19,035 nt of DNA from Candidatus Zipacnadia bacterium (GTDB lineage Bacteria > Armatimonadota > Zipacnadia > Zipacnadales > Zipacnadaceae), in NCBI GenBank assembly GCA_029821455.1, contig JALGTI010000015.1, positions 1 to 19,035 on the forward strand, written 5' to 3'. Positions 6,516-14,391 of the stretch are shown here, one piece after another. The translations under genes were made by a program, and so were the position numbers. A model generated the notes under the pieces. It made no database searches. It was not told where the DNA came from and was given only the letters and a program-made list of their open reading frames with translations. Each line of letters opens with the position of its first letter. The first letter of the stretch is position 1.

Positions 6516-6525
6516 GGTGTCTGGT

Positions 6526-6554
6526 AGTATATCGAGCCGGCGCCTTCAAGTCAA
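6526..6554 (-). promoter_or_regulatory. Sigma70-type promoter of the tRNA array
   Basis: On the minus strand, TTGACT (6554-6549), a 17-nt spacer and TATACT (6531-6526) lie 10 nt before the first base of tRNA-Leu. This close consensus match and position fit a stable-RNA promoter. I see no equally good promoter before the other four tRNAs, so they are probably one transcript. Confidence 0.8.
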
Positions 6555-6579
6555 GCCCGACTGCCGCGTGCCGTCGCGG

Positions 6580-6608
6580 TTGCAGCGAGAAGGCCCTTGT
6601 GCTATAAT
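6580..6608 (+). promoter_or_regulatory. Extended -10 promoter for the foldase gene
   Basis: TTGCAG (6580-6585), a 17-nt spacer and TATAAT (6603-6608) preceded by TGC, an extended -10. Transcription would start near 6615. It is divergent from the tRNA promoter, whose -35 box lies about 26 nt away. Confidence 0.6.
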
Positions 6609-6631
6609 GCCCGCGCTTTGAGCTTGCCATA

Positions 6632-7684
6632 ATGTTGGCTAAAGGGGTGTATTGGTTGCGGAAATCTCTGCGGTATGTAGTAATCTGCCTGGTGGCGACT
6701 GCCGTTCTGCTGAGCTTGTGTGGCTGCGGTGACAAACCCATCGCAGTCGTAAATGGTGAGCGCATCGGCGAAAGCGAGTTCATCGAGCGGCTCAGGAAGC
6801 AGTCTGGTAGGGACGTGCTCTTGGAGATGGTGAACCGGCGTCTGTTAGAGGATGCCTTTGACGCTGCCGGGCTGACGCTGGATACAGCGCAGACTGACGA
6901 AGAGATTATGAAGTTACAGGAGCGCTTCCCAACCCCGGATGCCTTTGCTAACTGGCTGTCCCAACAGGGGCTAACCCTTGAGGAGCTACGCAGCGAAATC
7001 GCATTCGGCCAGAAGCTCGAGAAGCTGTGCACCAAGGATGTGACGGGCTACACCGAGGCCGACTTAGACAAGTTCTTTCAGGATTATAAAGCGCGTTACG
7101 ACAAGCCGCTGCGCGTCACCATTAGTGAAATCGTGCTCACCACCAAAGAGGAGGCCGATAAGGTCTATGAGTTGGCCACTCAGGAGGGTGCCAGCTTCGC
7201 CGACCTGGCCCGTCAGCATTCGGTCAGTAGTATATTCCGTGACGCCGGTGGCCGGCGACCGGAAGCGCCCTTGGCAGCCTTGATGCCTCCTGAACTCAAG
7301 GCGCCTGCTTCTACACTCGAGGTCGGAACCGTCAGCAAGCCCCTAAAGGTGGGCGAGGGGGAATTAGCGCAGTGGTACATTATAAAAGTCGAGGACCGCA
7401 AGCCGCCTGAGGAAGCTACACTTGAGACGGCGCGCAAGGATGTGGAACGCGACTATAAGCGGCTGAAGGCTAAGCAACCGGCCGAGCTGCTCAGTGAACT
7501 GCGCCAGACGGCACAAGTCAGCATCTATGCACCAGAATTCCAGGACCTCAACGAACTGTTCCGGCCCCAGCAGGAACTGCCGAGCTTTGGCGGCCAGGGG
7601 CCACAAGGAGGGGGGACGGCTGGCGGCGGGCCGCGGGCCCCAGCACAAACCCCGCCCCCAGCAGCGCCCGCCGACACTCAGTAA
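6632..7684 (+). CDS. Lipoprotein peptidyl-prolyl isomerase / foldase (PpiC/SurA/PrsA type)
   Basis: Predicted 350-residue exported chaperone that assists folding of secreted or outer-membrane proteins. It has a hydrophobic signal (about 14-29) ending in an LCGC lipobox with C32 as the lipidated residue. A SurA-N-like helical region (IAVVNGERIGESEFIERL onward, 36-155) is followed by a parvulin/PpiC rotamase domain at about 160-256 (SEIVLTTKEEADKVYELA, then FADLARQHS, ending WYIIKVEDR). Residues 312-350 are a Pro/Gly/Ala-rich tail. The ATG at 6632 has no clear ribosome-binding site. A TTG at 6656 (residue 9) sits 8 nt after AAAGGGG and would also begin a good lipoprotein signal, so it may be the real start. 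Family is clear; ortholog class (SurA versus PrsA) is not. Confidence 0.85.
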   Translation: MLAKGVYWLRKSLRYVVICLVATAVLLSLCGCGDKPIAVVNGERIGESEFIERLRKQSGRDVLLEMVNRRLLEDAFDAAGLTLDTAQTDEEIMKLQERFPTPDAFANWLSQQGLTLEELRSEIAFGQKLEKLCTKDVTGYTEADLDKFFQDYKARYDKPLRVTISEIVLTTKEEADKVYELATQEGASFADLARQHSVSSIFRDAGGRRPEAPLAALMPPELKAPASTLEVGTVSKPLKVGEGELAQWYIIKVEDRKPPEEATLETARKDVERDYKRLKAKQPAELLSELRQTAQVSIYAPEFQDLNELFRPQQELPSFGGQGPQGGGTAGGGPRAPAQTPPPAAPADTQ

Positions 7685-7717
7685 TCACCCACCGGAGCCG
7701 TTGGGGCGGGTTGCGCC

Positions 7718-7743
7718 GGCGACCGCAGAGCTTCGCGGTCGCC
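7718..7743. other. Perfect 9-bp hairpin between foldase and mazG
   Basis: GGCGACCGC (7718-7726), an 8-nt loop and GCGGTCGCC (7735-7743), 34 nt past the foldase stop and 73 nt before mazG. The sequence after it (AATTGCTGG) is not a T-run, so it is only a possible weak terminator or an RNA stability element. Confidence 0.5.
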
Positions 7744-7815
7744 AATTGCTGGCTTACAGATCATAGCCATCTTGCGCAGCCTCGGACGCGTTGGTATGGC
7801 AGTAGGTACAGGCAA

Positions 7816-8601
7816 ATGAGAGAATTCGCTGAGCTTGTGCAGATAATGGCCCGCTTGCGGGGCGAAGACGGCTGCCCCTGGGACCGGCAGCAGACCGCCT
7901 CCAGCCTCAAGACCTACCTGCTGGAGGAGGTCTACGAGGTGCTGGAAGCAGTGGATGCCGGCGACGTGAAAAGACTGTGTGGTGAACTGGGTGACGTGAT
8001 GCTGGTAATCGTGTTCTTTGCTCAGCTTGCCAGCGAAGCCGGGCAGTTCGATATCAGGCAGTCGCTGCGGTGCATCAATGACAAGCTGCGATACCGCCAC
8101 CCCCACGTATTTGGGGATCTGCAGGTGGCCGACGCCCAAGAGGTGGTCTTCAATTGGGAGCAGCTCAAGCGCCGGGAACCGGATACACAGGATCGCACCT
8201 CGGCCCTCGACGGCGTGCCGCGGTCCCTCCCGGCCTTGCACCGAGCCTCAGACCTGCAAAAACGCGCCGCCCGCGTCGGCTTTGACTGGGACAGCCCGCA
8301 AGGTGCGTGGGACAAGATATCCGAGGAGCAGGCCGAGCTTCATCAGGCTACCGAGCGGCAAGACGCCGACACAATCGGTGACGAAGTAGGGGATCTGCTC
8401 TTTGCGGTGGTCAACTATGCGCGGCTGCTTGGGGTGGACAGTGAGGACGCTTTGCGTAGAGCCACAAACAGGTTTGAACGGCGTTTTCGGGAGGTGGAAC
8501 AGAGGGCGGCTGAGCGCGGCCAGTCGTTGGGAGAGATGACCCTTCCTCAGATGGACGAGCTTTGGGAAGAGGTCAAAGCGGGGGGCGTGGACAAAAGCTA
8601 G
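7816..8601 (+). CDS. mazG: Nucleoside triphosphate pyrophosphohydrolase MazG
   Basis: Predicted 261-residue cytosolic enzyme hydrolysing nucleoside triphosphates to monophosphates and pyrophosphate, a house-cleaning role. It has the two-domain layout of MazG. The first EExxE...ExxD site is LLEEVYE (E37, E38, E41) with GELGD (E57, D60); the second is SEEQAE (E170, E171, E174) with DEVGD (E190, D193). The CPWD motif near the start and the K-YRHPHVFGD segment (92-101) are characteristic. Length equals E. coli MazG (263). I chose the ATG at 7816 because conserved MazG sequence begins there (MREFAELVQIMARLRG); the ribosome-binding site is weak (AGG 3 nt upstream). It is followed 12 nt later by an S4-domain gene, like Bacillus yabN-yabO. 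Confidence 0.95.
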   Translation: MREFAELVQIMARLRGEDGCPWDRQQTASSLKTYLLEEVYEVLEAVDAGDVKRLCGELGDVMLVIVFFAQLASEAGQFDIRQSLRCINDKLRYRHPHVFGDLQVADAQEVVFNWEQLKRREPDTQDRTSALDGVPRSLPALHRASDLQKRAARVGFDWDSPQGAWDKISEEQAELHQATERQDADTIGDEVGDLLFAVVNYARLLGVDSEDALRRATNRFERRFREVEQRAAERGQSLGEMTLPQMDELWEEVKAGGVDKS

Positions 8602-8613
8602 GTTGGCACCAAT

Positions 8614-8886
8614 ATGCGTTTGGACAGTTTCCTGCGAAACTCAGGCCTTGTCCCCCGCCGGCCGGTGGCCAAACGGGTCTGTGACAGCGGCGCGGTGACC
8701 GTTGATGGTAAACCTGCCAAGCCCAGCAGCGAGGTGACAGTCGGCGAACAGATAACCCTCGCTACGGGGACTAGGATTGCGACCTACCGAGTGCTGGCCC
8801 TACCCCAGCGCCCAGTTCCCAAGACACAGCGAGATCAATACACGCAGCTCATCTCCTCGGAATTGCGCTCCGAGGATTCTATTTAG
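8614..8886 (+). CDS. S4-domain RNA-binding protein, RqcP/Hsp15-like
   Basis: Predicted 90-residue protein, almost entirely one S4 RNA-binding fold: MRLDSFLRNSGLVPRRPVAKRV, then VTVDGKPAKPSSEVTVGEQI. Length and pattern resemble Bacillus RqcP (YabO, 86 residues), which works with RqcH in ribosome-associated quality control by binding stalled 50S subunits, and E. coli Hsp15 (HslR). Its place directly after mazG (12 nt) matches the Bacillus yabN-yabO order and favours RqcP over HslR. The last 20 residues are a less conserved polar tail. The ribosome-binding site is poor, so translation may couple to mazG. No rqcH is visible in this window. Confidence 0.8.
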   Translation: MRLDSFLRNSGLVPRRPVAKRVCDSGAVTVDGKPAKPSSEVTVGEQITLATGTRIATYRVLALPQRPVPKTQRDQYTQLISSELRSEDSI

Positions 8887-8889
8887 TAC

Positions 8890-8905
8890 TTCGGGAAGTC
8901 CCGAA
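8890..8905. other. Short hairpin in the ppdK leader
   Basis: TTCGGGA (8890-8896), AG, TCCCGAA (8899-8905) is a perfect 7-bp inverted repeat in the 39-nt gap between the S4 gene and the ppdK start, 7 nt before the AGGAGG ribosome-binding site. It could influence ppdK translation or transcript processing; no T-run follows. Confidence 0.4.
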
Positions 8906-8925
8906 ACCCAACAGGAGGACCTTTG

Positions 8926-11628
8926 ATGGCGAATCTCAAGCGTGTTTATATGTTCAGTGATGACCTTGAACCCATCGTAAAACAACTGGCTGATGAGGGG
9001 CGCCAGCTCAAGTGGCTGGAGGGCGGTAAAGGCTCCAACCTGGCGATTATGACCAGCATCGGCATCCCGGTCCCAGCGGGCTTCACAGTGACCACCGACG
9101 CCTGTCTGGAGTTTATGGATCGCGGCAATAAGTTCCCTGAAGGCCTTACGGATGAGATACTGGAGGCGATGAGTAAGCTGGAGGCGGAAACCGGCAAGAA
9201 ATTCGGAGACCCCAGCAATCCTCTTCTGGTCTCGGTCCGCTCGGGCGCGCGCGAGTCGATGCCGGGGATGATGGACACTGTCCTGAACCTGGGTATGAAC
9301 GACGAGGTTGCCGAGGGCATGGTCAGGCTGACCGGGGATGAGCGCTTCGTCTATGACGCGTACCGGCGCTTGATTATGATGTTTGGCGATGTGGTGATGG
9401 GCGTCGAGCGCGAGCTATTTGACGAGTGCTTCTCGCAGGTTAAGCAGAAGGAGGGTGTCAGGGGGGACACCGAGGTCTCCGTTGAGGGCCTTAAAGAGAC
9501 CGTTGAACTGGAGAAGCAGGTGTACAAGCAGCACATCGGCAGCGACTTCCCCACCAACCCCCAGGAGCAGCTCTTGGAGGCTGTGCGAGCGGTGTTTGAG
9601 TCCTGGAACAATGACCGGGCCATCGCCTACCGGGAACTCAACAAGATCCCCCACACCTGGGGCACTGCGGTCAACGTGCAGACGATGGTCTTCGGCAATA
9701 TGGGCGAGGACTCCGGCACAGGTGTTGCCTTTACTCGCGACCCGGCCACTGGCGAAAAGCGCATATTCGGTGACTACCTCCCGAACGCGCAGGGCGAGGA
9801 CGTAGTTGCCGGTATTCGCACCCCGGTGGACATAACCGAGCTGGAGCAGATCAACCCTGGTGCCTACAAGCAGTTCCTGGACATCTGTGAGAAGCTTGAG
9901 GCGCACTATCACGATGTGCAGGATGTGGAGTTCACCATCGAGCGCGGGAAGCTGTGGATGCTGCAGACCCGCAACGGAAAGCGCACCGCCGCCGCTGCCG
10001 TCAAGATTGCCGTGGATCTGTACGACGAGGGCCTCCTGGATGAGGCAGGAGCGGTGAAGCTGGTGCCACCGGAGCAGCTTGACCAACTCCTGCATCCCCA
10101 GTTCGACGCCGCCCAGAAGCCCGAGATAGTGGCTACCGGGGTGGCCGCCTCGCCAGGTGCCGCGGCCGGGCAGGTTGTGTTTACTGCCGAGAAGGCCGTC
10201 GAGTTGGCCGAAACGGGCAAGCGCGTGATACTCGTCCGCCACGAGACCTCGCCCGATGACATCCGGGGAATGGCCGCCTCTGAGGGCATCCTCACCCAGT
10301 TCGGCGGCAAGACCTCCCACGCCGCTGTGGTTGGCCGCCAGATGGGCAAGCCCTGCGTGGTGGGCTGTGCGGCGATCGAGCTGGACTACGACGAATTGAA
10401 GTTCGAGGTTAATGACAACATCGTATGTGAAGGCGACTTCGTCTCCATTGATGGCGCTGCGGGCGAGGTTATGCTCGGCGATGTGGCCCTCGGTGATTCG
10501 GAGATTGTGGCCGTCCGCAAGGGCGACCTCGACCCGGCCGACGCGCCGCTGTATCAGTATTATGACCGCATTATGACTTGGGCCGATGAGATCCGCAAGA
10601 TGGGCGTTCGCACCAACGCCGACACCCCCGAGGACAGCGAACTGGCCCTTGAACTCGGTGCCGAGGGAATTGGCCTCACGCGCACCGAGCATATGTTCTT
10701 CGGTGAGGAGCGCATCCGTATCTTCCAACGGATGATCCTGGGTGAAACCACCGAGGAGCGCGAGGCCGCCGCTGCCGAGCTGCTTCCCTTCCAGCGGGAA
10801 GACTTCTACGGCATCCTCAAGGCAATGGATGGCAAGCCCGTTATCATCAGGCTGCTTGACCCGCCGCTGCACGAGTTCCTGCCCAAGGACGCCGACGACC
10901 AGCAGGTGGTGGGCAATATGGTGGGCAAGAGCCAGGAGGAGATAGCCGACATTGTTGAAGGCCTCCACGAACTCAACCCCATGCTCGGGCATCGTGGCTG
11001 CCGTCTGGGCATCACCTTCCCTGAGATCTACAAGATGCAAGTGCGTGCCATCTTCGAAGCCGCCTGCCAACTGAAAAAAGAGGGCCTCAACCCCATCCCC
11101 GAGGTGATGATCCCTCTGATTGCTACCGCTGAGGAGCTGCAAATCTGCAAGGACTACACGCTGGAGGTCGCCCGAGGGGTGCTGCAGGAACAGGGTGTTG
11201 AGTTAGAGTATATGATCGGCACGATGATCGAGTTGCCACGTGCCTGCCTGGTGGCCGACCAGATTGGCGCAATTACTGACTTCTTCTCATTCGGCACCAA
11301 CGACTTGACCCAGACGGTCTTCGGCTTTAGCCGCGATGATGTCGAGGGTAAGTTCATACCGGCCTATATCGCCCAGCGCATCTTGCAGGTCAGCCCGTTT
11401 GAGTCAATTGACGTAGATGGTGTCGGCGCGCTGGTGCGGATGGGGGTGGAGAAGGGGCGCACTGCCAATCCCAATCTGGAGATCGGCATCTGCGGGGAGC
11501 ACGGTGGCGAGCCGCACTCGGTGGCGTTCTGCCACAATGCAGGGCTTGACTACGTGAGCTGCGCACCGCTGCGGGTGCCCATTGCCCGTCTGGCTGCCGC
11601 CCAGGCACAGATTGACAACCCGCGCTAA
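8926..11628 (+). CDS. ppdK: Pyruvate, phosphate dikinase
   Basis: Predicted 900-residue cytosolic enzyme reversibly converting pyruvate, ATP and phosphate to phosphoenolpyruvate, AMP and pyrophosphate. The order of domains is standard: N-terminal ATP-grasp (KGSNLAIMTSIGIPVPAGF through MLQTRNGKRTAAAAV), the swivelling phosphohistidine domain with H465 in GGKTSHAAVVGR, and a C-terminal PEP/pyruvate TIM barrel with GHRGCRLGITFPEIY, GTNDLTQTVFGFSRDD and the catalytic C856 in GICGEHGGEP. The length is slightly above the roughly 874 residues of the Clostridium symbiosum enzyme. The ATG at 8926 is preceded by a perfect AGGAGG with 7-nt spacing; the adjacent upstream TTG (8923) is less likely. It precedes enolase by 103 nt on the same strand, consistent with a shared role at the PEP node. 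Confidence 0.98.
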   Translation: MANLKRVYMFSDDLEPIVKQLADEGRQLKWLEGGKGSNLAIMTSIGIPVPAGFTVTTDACLEFMDRGNKFPEGLTDEILEAMSKLEAETGKKFGDPSNPLLVSVRSGARESMPGMMDTVLNLGMNDEVAEGMVRLTGDERFVYDAYRRLIMMFGDVVMGVERELFDECFSQVKQKEGVRGDTEVSVEGLKETVELEKQVYKQHIGSDFPTNPQEQLLEAVRAVFESWNNDRAIAYRELNKIPHTWGTAVNVQTMVFGNMGEDSGTGVAFTRDPATGEKRIFGDYLPNAQGEDVVAGIRTPVDITELEQINPGAYKQFLDICEKLEAHYHDVQDVEFTIERGKLWMLQTRNGKRTAAAAVKIAVDLYDEGLLDEAGAVKLVPPEQLDQLLHPQFDAAQKPEIVATGVAASPGAAAGQVVFTAEKAVELAETGKRVILVRHETSPDDIRGMAASEGILTQFGGKTSHAAVVGRQMGKPCVVGCAAIELDYDELKFEVNDNIVCEGDFVSIDGAAGEVMLGDVALGDSEIVAVRKGDLDPADAPLYQYYDRIMTWADEIRKMGVRTNADTPEDSELALELGAEGIGLTRTEHMFFGEERIRIFQRMILGETTEEREAAAAELLPFQREDFYGILKAMDGKPVIIRLLDPPLHEFLPKDADDQQVVGNMVGKSQEEIADIVEGLHELNPMLGHRGCRLGITFPEIYKMQVRAIFEAACQLKKEGLNPIPEVMIPLIATAEELQICKDYTLEVARGVLQEQGVELEYMIGTMIELPRACLVADQIGAITDFFSFGTNDLTQTVFGFSRDDVEGKFIPAYIAQRILQVSPFESIDVDGVGALVRMGVEKGRTANPNLEIGICGEHGGEPHSVAFCHNAGLDYVSCAPLRVPIARLAAAQAQIDNPR

Positions 11629-11636
11629 TGAGTAGG

Positions 11637-11680
11637 ACGGGCTTCCAGCCCGTGCCCAGGCACGAGCAGGATGCTCGTGC
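11637..11680. repeat. Paired REP-like hairpins (TCC loop + GGA loop)
   Basis: Two perfect hairpins 6 nt apart: ACGGGCT-TCC-AGCCCGT (11637-11653) and GCACGAGCA-GGA-TGCTCGTGC (11660-11680), filling much of the ppdK-eno gap. The second stem differs from its counterpart at 2835 yet remains fully paired and keeps the GGA loop with the inner GCA/TGC. Confidence 0.7.
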
Positions 11681-11731
11681 TACGAGGGGGCGACGCACCA
11701 GGCTGCTCGTTCCTAACAGGAGGCAAAAGAC

Positions 11732-13021
11732 ATGACTACAATTGAGCAGGTTGTGGCGCGCGAGATTCTGGATTCCCGGGGCAATCCGACGGTTGAGGTT
11801 GAAGTCTTGCTTGCGTGTGGCGTAATTGGCCGCGCTGGCGTGCCCTCGGGAGCCTCGACCGGTGAGCGCGAGGCAGTCGAACTGCGCGACGGGGACAAAG
11901 GCCGCTATGGTGGCAAGGGCGTCCTGCAGGCAGTGGCCAATGTCAACGAGACAATTGCCGTGGAGCTTGTCGGTTGGGACGCTACCGAACAGGTCGCCAT
12001 TGACGCGATGATGTGCGAACTCGATGGCACCGAGAACAAGGGCAAGCTAGGTGCCAATGCCATCCTCGGCTGCTCACTGGCTGTGGCGAAGGCGGCTGCC
12101 GAGGCCTGTGGCCTGCCGCTGTATAACTACATCGGCGGCGTCAATGCCACACTGCTGCCCGTGCCGCAGATGAACATCCTCAATGGCGGCAAGCACGCGG
12201 CCAACAATGTTGACCTCCAGGAATGGATGGTAATGCCGGTCGGGGCCCCCTCCTTCCGCGAAGCCCTGCGGATGGGCGCCGAGATATACCACTCCCTGGC
12301 CAAGGTCCTCGACGCGATGGGACTGAGCGGTGGTGTCGGGGACGAGGGCGGCTATGCCCCCAACCTAGATTCGAACGAAGCCGCCCTGCAAGTCATTATG
12401 CAAGCTATCGAAAAAGCCGGCTACAAGGCGGGTAGCGATGTGTTCATCGCGCTCGATCCGGCCGCCAGCGAAGTCTACGACGACGACAAACAGAAGTATG
12501 TCCTGGAGGGCGAGGGCAAAGAACTCACCTCCGATGAGATGGTGGCGTTCTACGCCGACCTCTGCGACGGCTATCCGATCATCTCCATCGAGGATGGCCT
12601 CGACGAGAACGACTGGGACGCCTGGCCGAAGCTGTGCACCGAGATCGGCGACAAAGTCCAGGTCGTCGGCGATGACCTGACCGTCACCAATGTCAAGTAC
12701 CTGCAGCGGGCGATTGACGAGGCGGCCATCAACTCAATCCTGATCAAGGTCAACCAGATCGGCACGCTGACCGAGACGCTGCAGGCGATTGACCTGGCCC
12801 GCCGCAGCAATATGACCTCTGTAGTGTCGCACCGTAGCGGCGAGACCGATGACAGCACCATCGCCGATATTGTGGTCGCCACCAACGCCGGCCAGATAAA
12901 GACCGGCGCGCCCTGTCGGATGGACCGTGTCGCCAAGTACAACCAGCTCTTGCGCATTGAGGAGGAACTCGGCGACACCGCCCGCTACCTCGGCCAGGAG
13001 GTCTTCTTCAACCTGCGCTGA
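11732..13021 (+). CDS. eno: Enolase (phosphopyruvate hydratase)
   Basis: Predicted 429-residue cytosolic enzyme interconverting 2-phosphoglycerate and phosphoenolpyruvate in glycolysis and gluconeogenesis. It starts with the typical AREILDSRGNPTVEVEV, has the mobile loop PSGASTGEREAVELRDGD, the general-acid/base residues E205 (GDEGGY) and K339 (LIKVNQIGTLTET), the metal-site segments ALDPAASE, SIEDGLDENDW and VGDDLTVTN, and the SHRSGETDD loop. Length matches the family (about 430). The ATG has AGGAGG 8 nt upstream. One small departure is GGKHAANNVDLQEWM where many enolases read GGAHADNNVDIQEFM. It directly follows ppdK, the next enzyme on the same metabolite. Confidence 0.98.
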   Translation: MTTIEQVVAREILDSRGNPTVEVEVLLACGVIGRAGVPSGASTGEREAVELRDGDKGRYGGKGVLQAVANVNETIAVELVGWDATEQVAIDAMMCELDGTENKGKLGANAILGCSLAVAKAAAEACGLPLYNYIGGVNATLLPVPQMNILNGGKHAANNVDLQEWMVMPVGAPSFREALRMGAEIYHSLAKVLDAMGLSGGVGDEGGYAPNLDSNEAALQVIMQAIEKAGYKAGSDVFIALDPAASEVYDDDKQKYVLEGEGKELTSDEMVAFYADLCDGYPIISIEDGLDENDWDAWPKLCTEIGDKVQVVGDDLTVTNVKYLQRAIDEAAINSILIKVNQIGTLTETLQAIDLARRSNMTSVVSHRSGETDDSTIADIVVATNAGQIKTGAPCRMDRVAKYNQLLRIEEELGDTARYLGQEVFFNLR

Positions 13022-13182
13022 GCTACGCTCATAGCAGTTCGTCACTCTCGAGAGAGATGGGAGACCCTGCGCATCACGCCTCACCGGCTCTTCTGTTGGC
13101 TGTACGGGAAGTAGTACGGGCTTCGTATCCCATGGAACATGAAGACCATGGGCCGGATGCCAACGCCACAGTTGGTCGCGCT

Positions 13183-14367
13183 ATGACCCGCGAGATTATC
13201 CACGTTGATATGGACGCCTTCTTCGCCGCCATCGAACAGCGGGACAACCCCGAGCTGCGTGGCAAGCCCGTAATCGTGGGCGGCGACCCCGATGGGCGCG
13301 GCGTGGTGTCGGCAGCCAGTTACGAGGCGCGGCGCTTTGGGATCCGCTCGGCGATGCCCTGCGCCGAGGCCAGGCAGCGCTGTCCTCAGGCCGTCTTCTT
13401 GCCCGTGAATATGCGCAAGTACCGGGATGTCTCCCGGCAGGTCATGGCTATCCTGGCCGAGTATACGCCGCTCATCGAGCAGCTCTCCGTTGATGAGGCG
13501 TTCATGGACGTGACCGGCTCGCGGCGGCTGTTTGGCAACGCTGAGCAGATTGCCAGGCAGATAAAGCAGCGCATCAGGCAGGAACTGGGCCTGACGGCCT
13601 CCGTCGGCGTCGGGCCGAACAAGTTCATCGCCAAACTCGCCTCCGAGCGCCAGAAGCCGGATGGGATGGTGATTGTCGAGCGGCAGCAGGTTCAGGACTT
13701 CCTGCGTGACCTACCTATCAAGGACCTGTGGGGCGTAGGAGAGGCGACCGCCCAGCGGCTGGAGCGGTTGGGCGTTAAGATGGTCGGTGAGCTTGCTGGA
13801 CTGCCACGCGAGCAGTTGCAGGAGCACTTCGGCGAAATGGGCGGGCTGCTACACGACCTGGCCCACGGCAGGGATGACCGGCCCGTTCAGCCGCGGTCGC
13901 AGCGCAAGAGCCTCAGCGCCGAGACGACATTCACCAACGATACCGCCGACCGTGCCTTCTTGCGCAGGACGCTGCTGGCGCTGGCCGAGGAAGTTGGCGG
14001 ACGCCTGCGAGCCGAGGGCCTGCGAGGCCGGACCGTGACGCTGAAGCTGCGCTTCTCTAACTTCAAGACCATAACGCGCCGCAAGACACTGGATGAGCCT
14101 ATCAATGGTGACCACCAGATATACGAGGCCGTGTCAGCCTTGTTGACCGGTTCGCTATTACGGGGCAGGCTTGTGCGCCTCATCGGCGTGGGGGTGAGCG
14201 GCTTTGCAGCCGGCAGCCAACCCTCCTTATTCAGGGACACGGAGGCCGACCAGCCGGCCGTTGACAAGGCTGTTGATGCCATCAGGAAGCGCTTCGGGGA
14301 AGACAGCATCGCCAGGGGTACACTCTTGGAGGCCAAAACGCCCCCGGCTGAAGAGAACGATGTCTGA
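13183..14367 (+). CDS. dinB: DNA polymerase IV (Y-family translesion polymerase)
   Basis: Predicted 394-residue error-prone polymerase for lesion bypass. The palm carboxylates are D9 in HVDMDAFFAAIE and D104/E105 in SVDEAFMDVTGS. ASYEARRFGIRSAMP is the characteristic finger region, and SVGVGPNKFIAKLASERQKPDG and the helix-hairpin-helix segment IKDLWGVGEATAQRL follow. The little-finger domain ends with QPSLF, a good beta-clamp binding motif. I placed the start at 13183 because homology begins at MTREIIHVDMDAFF; the frame is open upstream to ATGs at 13132 and 13057, which would add poorly conserved residues. No strong ribosome-binding site marks any of them. I see no clear LexA box in the 160-nt gap after eno. 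The gene ends 18 nt from the convergent hldA-like gene. Confidence 0.95.
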   Translation: MTREIIHVDMDAFFAAIEQRDNPELRGKPVIVGGDPDGRGVVSAASYEARRFGIRSAMPCAEARQRCPQAVFLPVNMRKYRDVSRQVMAILAEYTPLIEQLSVDEAFMDVTGSRRLFGNAEQIARQIKQRIRQELGLTASVGVGPNKFIAKLASERQKPDGMVIVERQQVQDFLRDLPIKDLWGVGEATAQRLERLGVKMVGELAGLPREQLQEHFGEMGGLLHDLAHGRDDRPVQPRSQRKSLSAETTFTNDTADRAFLRRTLLALAEEVGGRLRAEGLRGRTVTLKLRFSNFKTITRRKTLDEPINGDHQIYEAVSALLTGSLLRGRLVRLIGVGVSGFAAGSQPSLFRDTEADQPAVDKAVDAIRKRFGEDSIARGTLLEAKTPPAEENDV

Positions 14368-14391
14368 CTAGCAGTCCCAGAGCGCCTAGTC
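14366..14391. terminator. Small inverted repeat over both convergent stop codons (possible bidirectional terminator)
   Basis: GACTAG (14366-14371) and CTAGTC (14386-14391) form a 6-bp stem with a 14-nt loop, and the two arms overlap the stop codons of dinB (TGA, 14365-14367) and of the minus-strand kinase (TAG, 14388-14386). There is no T-run on either side, so terminator function is weakly supported. Confidence 0.3.

Noticed and set aside
9415..11142. Long open frame (575 codons) on the minus strand opposite ppdK
   Set aside because: It lies entirely inside the well-supported ppdK gene and reflects GC-rich codon bias; its product has no family features.
11629..11731. Rho-independent terminator between ppdK and eno
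   Set aside because: The two hairpins lack a following T-run and belong to the interspersed TCC/GGA-loop repeat family found elsewhere in the window.
13022..13182. SOS (LexA) box upstream of dinB
   Set aside because: Neither a CTGT-N8-ACAG nor a GAAC-N4-GTTC type site is visible; the CTCTCGAGAG palindrome at 13045-13054 is not a known LexA site.
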